Under the pieces are notes generated by a model. It ran no database searches, had not been told where the DNA came from, and saw only the letters and a list, made by a program, of their open reading frames with translations. Shown here in pieces: positions 59,051 to 64,000 of a stretch of 64,000 bases of DNA. A program made the position numbers and the translations under genes. The DNA lies in NCBI GenBank assembly GCA_028023455.1, contig JAQFVV010012405.1, positions 11,577,423-11,641,422 on the forward strand. Reading direction: 5' to 3'. Source of the DNA: Epiperipatus broadwayi. Its lineage: Eukaryota; Onychophora; Udeonychophora; Euonychophora; Peripatidae. How positions within the stretch are numbered: the stretch's first letter is position 1; every line of letters begins with the position of its first letter.

Positions 59051-60780
59051 GGTATTTTTTTTTCCTATTTGTATATATATGTCACTTTTAGTAAGCTTAC
59101 TTCACAAAATTGAGAAAACTGTTATTTGACACAATTGCGAGCTTAAAATTTCTTTTCTATACCCAGAGAGGTCAAACTATTTTCTATGGGATTTATTAGT
59201 CTATAAATTAGTCCAATTAAATCGTCAGTGCAAAATACATATAATAGCATATTTGTGTGCGTGGGAGTTTTGGCAAAGAGAGAAAAGAGCAAACAAAAAA
59301 AAAAAGAAAAACTGATATGAATCTTTGATTTAAAAGTGAAAAGAGACACTAATTCAACTTATGTAAATAATATATAGTTTTTTTTATAGATACGTAAGTA
59401 TCATTGCTAATAAATGTGTATAAAATGAATGTCTTTGTTTTTGGGTTATGAGTTTTTTTTTAAATAGAAAGAAAAAGGGAGGGTTAGATCTACTGCCAGT
59501 AAATTTTACCACCAGTCCTGAGCAGAGCTAGTCCAGAGGCATTTCCATATTGGTATTCCAGCTATCCCAGCATAATTCTTATAGAAATATAGGATTGGTA
59601 CTTGAGGGTTAATAAGTGATGCTCACAAATATGCTGGGCGATAAAATAGAATAATTTAAGAATAAATATTTTTTTAAACAATTACGCATATACGTGTATT
59701 GTTATATATACATACACACAATATTTCAAGATTATATATATGTGCGTAAAATATAAATGGAAAACGATACATCACGTTGCAATAGTGACCCAACGAAAGT
59801 GTCTCAAAGAGAAGTAGGTCAATGAGGGAAAGAAAAATATGATAGAAATTAGCATAAATGTTTTTTTGAGAAAATAAATAAATATATACATATTGGTTTT
59901 GTCAGATCATTATTGTTTTAGCTTAAAATAAAAATAAAAATTAAGAAAACAAAAGCTATATTATATTGGCAGGATGCAGATAATATTGAGTTTTATAATA
60001 AAAAAAAAACTTTTTAGGCTATATGAAAAATACCAACTGAGTGCAGAATATAAAGGCATTTTCATAAAGAAATTGTTTTAGGTTGGACTGGTTTTAAAGA
60101 ACTTTCAGTTTGTTATGGATTTTTTTGTTTTTGTAAATAATGAACGTAAATGTTTTTCTTGTTCACGATTGATTTTTTAAAAAAAACGATTGATTTTAAA
60201 AAAAAAAAAAAAGTAATACAGATATTTAAAAAAAAAAGTAAACAAGTTTTTAAATGGTTAACCTTTATAATTGATCCATTTTAATTAGATACAAAAGAAT
60301 TATTCGAGTTACGGTTACTTATTACTAAAGATGTCATAACTAGATAAAAATAATTATATATATATATATATATATTGAACTAATGTTGTTTTAAAAGAAA
60401 TTCAGGTAATGAATTATATTTAATTTACACTCACACAGTAGCTATGATTTTTAATATATTTTTCACTTTTTGCTTTTATAATCATTTTGACAATTTCTGA
60501 ATTTGAAACTAACTTTGAAATGAAGCTTTTGAAATAACAATAGTCTATATGTACTAGTTTCCAAAATGAGGTTTTATAAAAGTGGAAAACAAGAGTAAGC
60601 CAAAATAACAGAGTGAAATATTGATCAGTCCATGGTAGAATTATAAATACTTATACTTAAGAAATATTGGTGTAAGAAAATCTGGGAAGGGGGCAGCACT
60701 GTGCTTTGGGGGTTTGGGGTTTTGGAACCTAGCACGTAGAAAAAATATATATACAACACATAAAGATGGAGTTGCTAAGA
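59051..60780. other. AT-rich spacer before the Gypsy coding region
   Basis: The 5' LTR and primer binding site of the downstream Gypsy should lie here if the element is complete. I could not recognise either without the 3' LTR, which is outside the window. An AT tract lies at 60355-60375. Confidence 0.4.
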
Positions 60781-60802
60781 ATATGGAGGGAAGAAGGAAG
60801 AG

Positions 60803-61320
60803 ATGCCAGCAGAGCACCTTAGGAGTCTGCAAAGATACTTTGTGAGTTATGGAACACCAGACAAGGTTAAAATGAGAATAGAATCTTACCACCTAGAAGT
60901 GCAGGCCATGGATTTGGTGGAACTCATTGCTACACCAACCGCAGACATTTTTAGAGTACAAGACAGCTTTGGGGAGAGCTTTCTGGAGTGAAGAAAGCCA
61001 GGACAACATTGGATCCCAATTGATAAGAGAGAAGTTTCAAGAGGATGGACCAGAGAGATATGTGCATTTTTTTAGGCATCAAGTAGCCACATTCAGGACA
61101 TTAGAAGCATGTAATTTGTCAGAGAAACAGATTGGGAAAATGGTCTGCTGAAACCTGCCAATAAGAATAAGATTGAAGCTAGAGGAAGATGGAGACAACC
61201 CATCTAAAGAAATAGACAATATATTGAGTCAAATGGAAATAAGTGTGGAAATGAGATGGATTCAAGAAAAAAGGAAAGTAGACCAAGGAAGAGACATAAT
61301 ATTCAGACAGCAACCGAATT
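60803..61320 (+). pseudogene. Gypsy gag remnant
   Basis: MPAEHLRSLQRYFVSYGTPD (60803) followed by KVKMRIESYHLEVQAMDLVE looks like the start of a capsid region. The frame then shifts near 60960 to FWSEESQDNIGSQLIREKFQ and RYVHFFRHQVATFRTLEA, and a stop near 61149 precedes LKLEEDGDNPSKEIDNILSQ. Gag forms the RNA-packaging particle in the cytoplasm. The usual CCHC knuckle is not readable; SYACQTSENM lies where it may have been. Confidence 0.65.
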
Positions 61321-61379
61321 CAAAACACACGGGGAACCTAATTTGTTCATGGGAGGACCGCATACTAAGTTATGCATGC

Positions 61380-61716
61380 CAAACATCTGAAAATATGATT
61401 AGCAGCAGGACAGACAGAAGTAGAAGTGCTTATTGATTCAGGGAGTCAGGTCTCTGTAATAACAGAAAGATTGTATTATAAACTCACCAGAGAATAACCA
61501 AATATACCTGTTCTACCATTAAAAGCTGTACAAGTGGTGATGGTCAACAACAGAAAGGCCAAGGTTGAACCCAAACAAATATGGCTGGATGTCAAAATCC
61601 ATGGAGTAAGTTGCCCCCATGTACTCCTAATCATGAACAATTTGATTTGTGATGTCTTATTGGGAACTGACTTTTTATACAAATATAAATGCAAGTTGAA
61701 CTATGAAAGTAGATAA
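61380..61716 (+). pseudogene. Gypsy aspartic protease
   Basis: AGQTEVEVLIDSGSQVSVIT carries the D-S-G active site (61435-61443). A stop (TAA near 61495) and a frame change follow. Then PVLPLKAVQVVMVNNRKAKV, VKIHGVSCPHVLLIMNN and LICDVLLGTDFLYKYKCKL complete the fold (LLGTDFL is the usual G-x-D-F-L block). It would mature the Gag-Pol polyprotein. Confidence 0.8.
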
Positions 61717-61876
61717 GCCATGTGTAATGGGGAGGTTGTTGTATTTATAATGGATAGCATGGATAGTTCAATAGGTGCTGTGAAAGTTGAACTATGAAAG
61801 TAGACAAGCCACGTGTAATGGGGAGGTGGTTGGATTTATAATGGATAGCACGGAGAGTTCAATAGGTGCTGTCAAA
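61695..61876 (+). repeat. 91-bp tandem duplication in Gypsy pol
   Basis: Two units (61695-61785, 61786-61876) beginning GTTGAACTATGAAAGTAGA, a few differences apart (for example ATGTG/ACGTG, GTTGTTG/GTGGTTG). Since 91 is not a multiple of three, it breaks the frame between protease and RT. The differences show it is not brand-new. Confidence 0.85.
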
Positions 61877-61923
61877 GTTGTCGATGAACACAATGATGCT
61901 TTGATAATGGAAAAATAGGCCAG

Positions 61924-62859
61924 GTGAAGATATCTGGGGGAGAAGGGAAGGAAATACTGAAGGAATACAATCAGGTATTTTCAGACAGGCCAGGCATGAT
62001 CCCAGGATTTGAACAAAAGATTCAAGTAAATGAAACACAGCCATTTAAGACAAAATCATACCCAATTCCTCATCAATATAGGGAGCAGGTGAAGGAGCAG
62101 ATAGATCAAATGTGGGAATGGGGTATTATATCAAAAAGCTCTTCGGCTTATTGTAACCCGATAGTCATCATCAAGAAAAAGGATAATTCCATACGGTTAT
62201 GTCTCAATGCGAGGCAGTTGAATAAATTCACAGTCCCAGATTGTAACATGCCACCACCCATGCAAGAATTACTTGGGAGATTTAAAGGCAAGAAACATTT
62301 TTCAACATTTGATCTGACAGCCAGCTATTGGTAGATAAGGCTGCACCCAGAAGATCGTAAGGATATTGCCTTTAGGTATGATGGCTGCTCATATCAGTTT
62401 AACCATATACCATTCAGCCTGATTAACAGTGGGGCAGGTTTACTGTGATGTTTAGACTGGGTATTATCTGATGAAGTCAAGAAAATAGTTACAATGTATG
62501 TGGATGACGTATTGGTGGGATCAGCTACTGTGGAAGAACATACCAAAGATGTGGAAATGTTTTTAAGAGAATGTTGGAATAAAGGGATCAAGGTAAACCT
62601 GAAGATTAGTGTGCTCTTTCAAGAAAAAGTTACATTCTTGGACCACCTTATAGGATCGCAGGGTGTCCAGCTACACCCAGATAAAATCTCAGCCATTGAA
62701 GGTTTCCCAGCACCTAGGTCCAAGAAGCAGATACGATCCTTTTTGGGTATGTGTAACTTCTACAACCATTTTCAGGAGCAGTTTGCTCAACATATGAAAC
62801 CACTAGTTAGATTACTGAGAAAAGGTGTAGTGTGGGAGTGGGGTGAAAAGCAAAGCTAG
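61924..62859 (+). pseudogene. Gypsy reverse transcriptase
   Basis: KSYPIPHQYREQVKEQIDQM, then IISKSSSAYCNPIVIIKKKD, IRLCLNARQLNKFTVPD (catalytic-region block), FSTFDLTASYW with the first catalytic Asp, FNHIPFSLINSGAG, and YVDD at 62497-62508, then VTFLDHLIG and KKQIRSFLGMCNFYNHF. Stops at ~62332 (Q to stop after TASYW), ~62448 and ~62857 interrupt an otherwise continuous frame. The enzyme would copy Gypsy RNA inside the virus-like particle. Motifs are intact, so damage looks recent. Confidence 0.9.
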
Positions 62860-63495
62860 GCATTTGAGAGGGTGAAGCAAGGGTTCATGAAACATGTAAT
62901 GCTGGCTTTTCCCGATTTTCAGAAACCCTTTGTAGTGCAGACTGACAGCAGTGGGTATGGGCTAGGAGCCACAATAACACAGATTCAAGAGGATGGTCAG
63001 GTAAAATTGCTGTATTTCTTAAGTAGGCTGCTCAAGGGTCCTGAGTGTCATTACACTGCAACAGAAAAGGAAGCTTTAGCCATTGTTTGGTCATTCCAAA
63101 AACTCCGCACATTGTTGTTGGGATCAAAAATAATTGTGATTACGGATCATAAGAGTTTAGAATTTATTAACCATTGTTATCTGACAAATGGTCAGTTAGT
63201 GCAGTGGAGCATATACCTCCAAGAGTATAATTATGTGGTAAAGCATTGTAAGGGACCAGATAACATTGTAGCTGATGCTCTTAGCCATAACCCAGTGTGT
63301 TTGCCATCATGTCATCTTAAAGCTGAAAATTTATATGATGCAGGAATAAACTTAAGGATTAATGAGGGGGTAGAGAATGATCTTAAGAGATTAGCCCAGT
63401 TTCAGAGGAAGGATGCCCAGTTGAGTCAAATAATTGCACAACTGGAAGGGAATACAAGAAAAAATAATGATGAGTCCAGAAGTTGGATCAACTGA
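62860..63495 (+). pseudogene. Gypsy RNase H
   Basis: The frame continues from RT after one stop. FVVQTDSSGYGLGAT, CHYTATEKEALAIVW, VITDHKSLEF and NIVADALSH give the four acidic residues (D, E, D, D). These are all present. The region then passes a linker (KRLAQFQRKDAQLSQIIAQL) toward integrase with a stop at 63493. Confidence 0.9.
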
Positions 63496-63499
63496 TACA

Positions 63500-64000
63500 A
63501 ACTTGACCAAGCTGTTCTCCAATACAGAACAAAAAGGGGACCAGAAAGTTGGAGACCTGTAATACCCCAGAAAATATGGAATGCAGTGATGACTCATGTC
63601 CACCAAATATATGGACACTATGGGGTGTGGAAAACTGAAAAGTGGCTTAAACAGTGGTTTTATTGGCCAGGCATGCATGGAACCGTTGTGAGGATGATTA
63701 GGCAATGTGAACTTTGCCAGAAAACAAAGCTGGCTAATAGGAATTATGCAGGCCCAATGACCTCCATAATTCCAAAGAAGCCTCTGAGATGATTGCGATA
63801 GATTATTATGGACCGTTGCCACCTTTAATAGAAAAAAATATTTGTTGGTGGTGTATGATCTATTCAGTAAATTTGTGGCTGCATATTCCATGACTCAAGC
63901 AAATACCTGAAACACCCTACATCTCCTTAAAAAGCAATATTTTACAGTGATGGGAAAACCTCAAAGCATCCTCTCAGATCATGGCACAACATTTATGACT
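63500..64000 (+). pseudogene. Gypsy integrase (cut by window end)
   Basis: Zinc-binding domain: HQIYGH then WFYWPGMHGTVVRMIRQCELC, an HX4H and CX2C pair. After a frame change near 63790 the catalytic core starts MIAIDYYGPLPP (first Asp). A second change near 63835 leads to LLVVYDLFSKFVAAYS and SILSDHGTTFMT (second Asp) up to the window end. A stop (TGA at ~63908) lies between. The last Glu and the C-terminus are outside. Confidence 0.85.

Larger units (their letters stand above)
60785..64000 (+). mobile_element. Gypsy LTR retrotransposon (right part outside window)
   Basis: Order on the plus strand: gag, protease, RT, RNase H, integrase, cut by the window end. RT and RNase H are well preserved, broken mainly by isolated stops. 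A 91-bp tandem duplication (61695-61876) lies between protease and RT. It is related to the older minus-strand relic at 20.95-29.5 kb. The LTRs were not seen. Confidence 0.9.

Noticed and set aside
1-64000. CRISPR array, operon or prokaryotic mobile element
   Set aside because: No spaced identical repeats, no ribosome-binding-site-led gene clusters; all evidence points to a eukaryotic repeat landscape.

Overview
This window looks like intergenic or intronic DNA from an animal with an A+T-rich genome, probably an invertebrate. By eye it is about three-quarters A+T. It has long (AT)n microsatellites, no bacterial gene organisation, and almost every long open frame is a piece of a retroelement. 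The mix is RTE-like and esterase-type non-LTR elements, Penelope-like elements (PLEs) with GIY-YIG ends, Gypsy LTR elements, tRNA-derived SINEs and a hAT-type MITE. I cannot name the species. No host gene is certain; two weak first-exon candidates lie near 57.7 kb (-) and 58.7-59.05 kb (+).

Layout. 1-2250 is the 3' part of an RTE-like LINE, followed by a reverse 3' fragment set in AT repeats (2771-2986) and a head-to-head SINE foldback (3323-4008). 4-9 kb is featureless AT-rich DNA apart from a suspicious homopolymer-rich patch (7866-7990). 9.5-10.7 kb is a reverse PLE interrupted by a SINE with target-site duplications. 11.46-15.6 kb is a second LINE type with an esterase-like ORF1, an endonuclease and an RT. 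Its 5' part is inverted relative to its 3' part, and it lies beside a foldback carrying a hammerhead-like core. 20.95-29.5 kb reads on the minus strand as one old Gypsy element in the order gag, protease, RT, RNase H, integrase. Later insertions cut it up: a SINE, a PLE 3' end, and two copies of a hammerhead-bearing repeat. 32-35.2 kb holds a LINE fragment and more hammerhead-like repeats, two of them arranged as a palindrome. 36.5-36.9 kb is a hAT-type MITE with an 8-bp duplication. 40.1-40.5 kb is a PLE relic and 48.99-49.6 kb an inverted-repeat unit with a partial second copy. 49.7-52.75 kb is a nearly full-length but broken RTE-like copy. 53.5-54.55 kb is a PLE fragment bounded by inverted terminal repeats, each with a hammerhead-like motif. 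60.8-64 kb is a younger Gypsy element that runs off the window.

How the parts relate. The PLE and hammerhead-repeat sequences share a theme: RNA self-cleavage motifs at or inside short repeats that abut (AT)n tracts. The best case (26432-26472, minus strand) has every part of a type I hammerhead ribozyme: conserved core, stem I, stem II, a palindromic 3-bp stem III and a GTC cleavage site. Relatives at 11.57, 34.7 and 35.08 kb keep the layout in decayed form. I regard this retrozyme-like family as the most interesting system here. All coding copies seen are disrupted, so any activity would depend on copies elsewhere in the genome.
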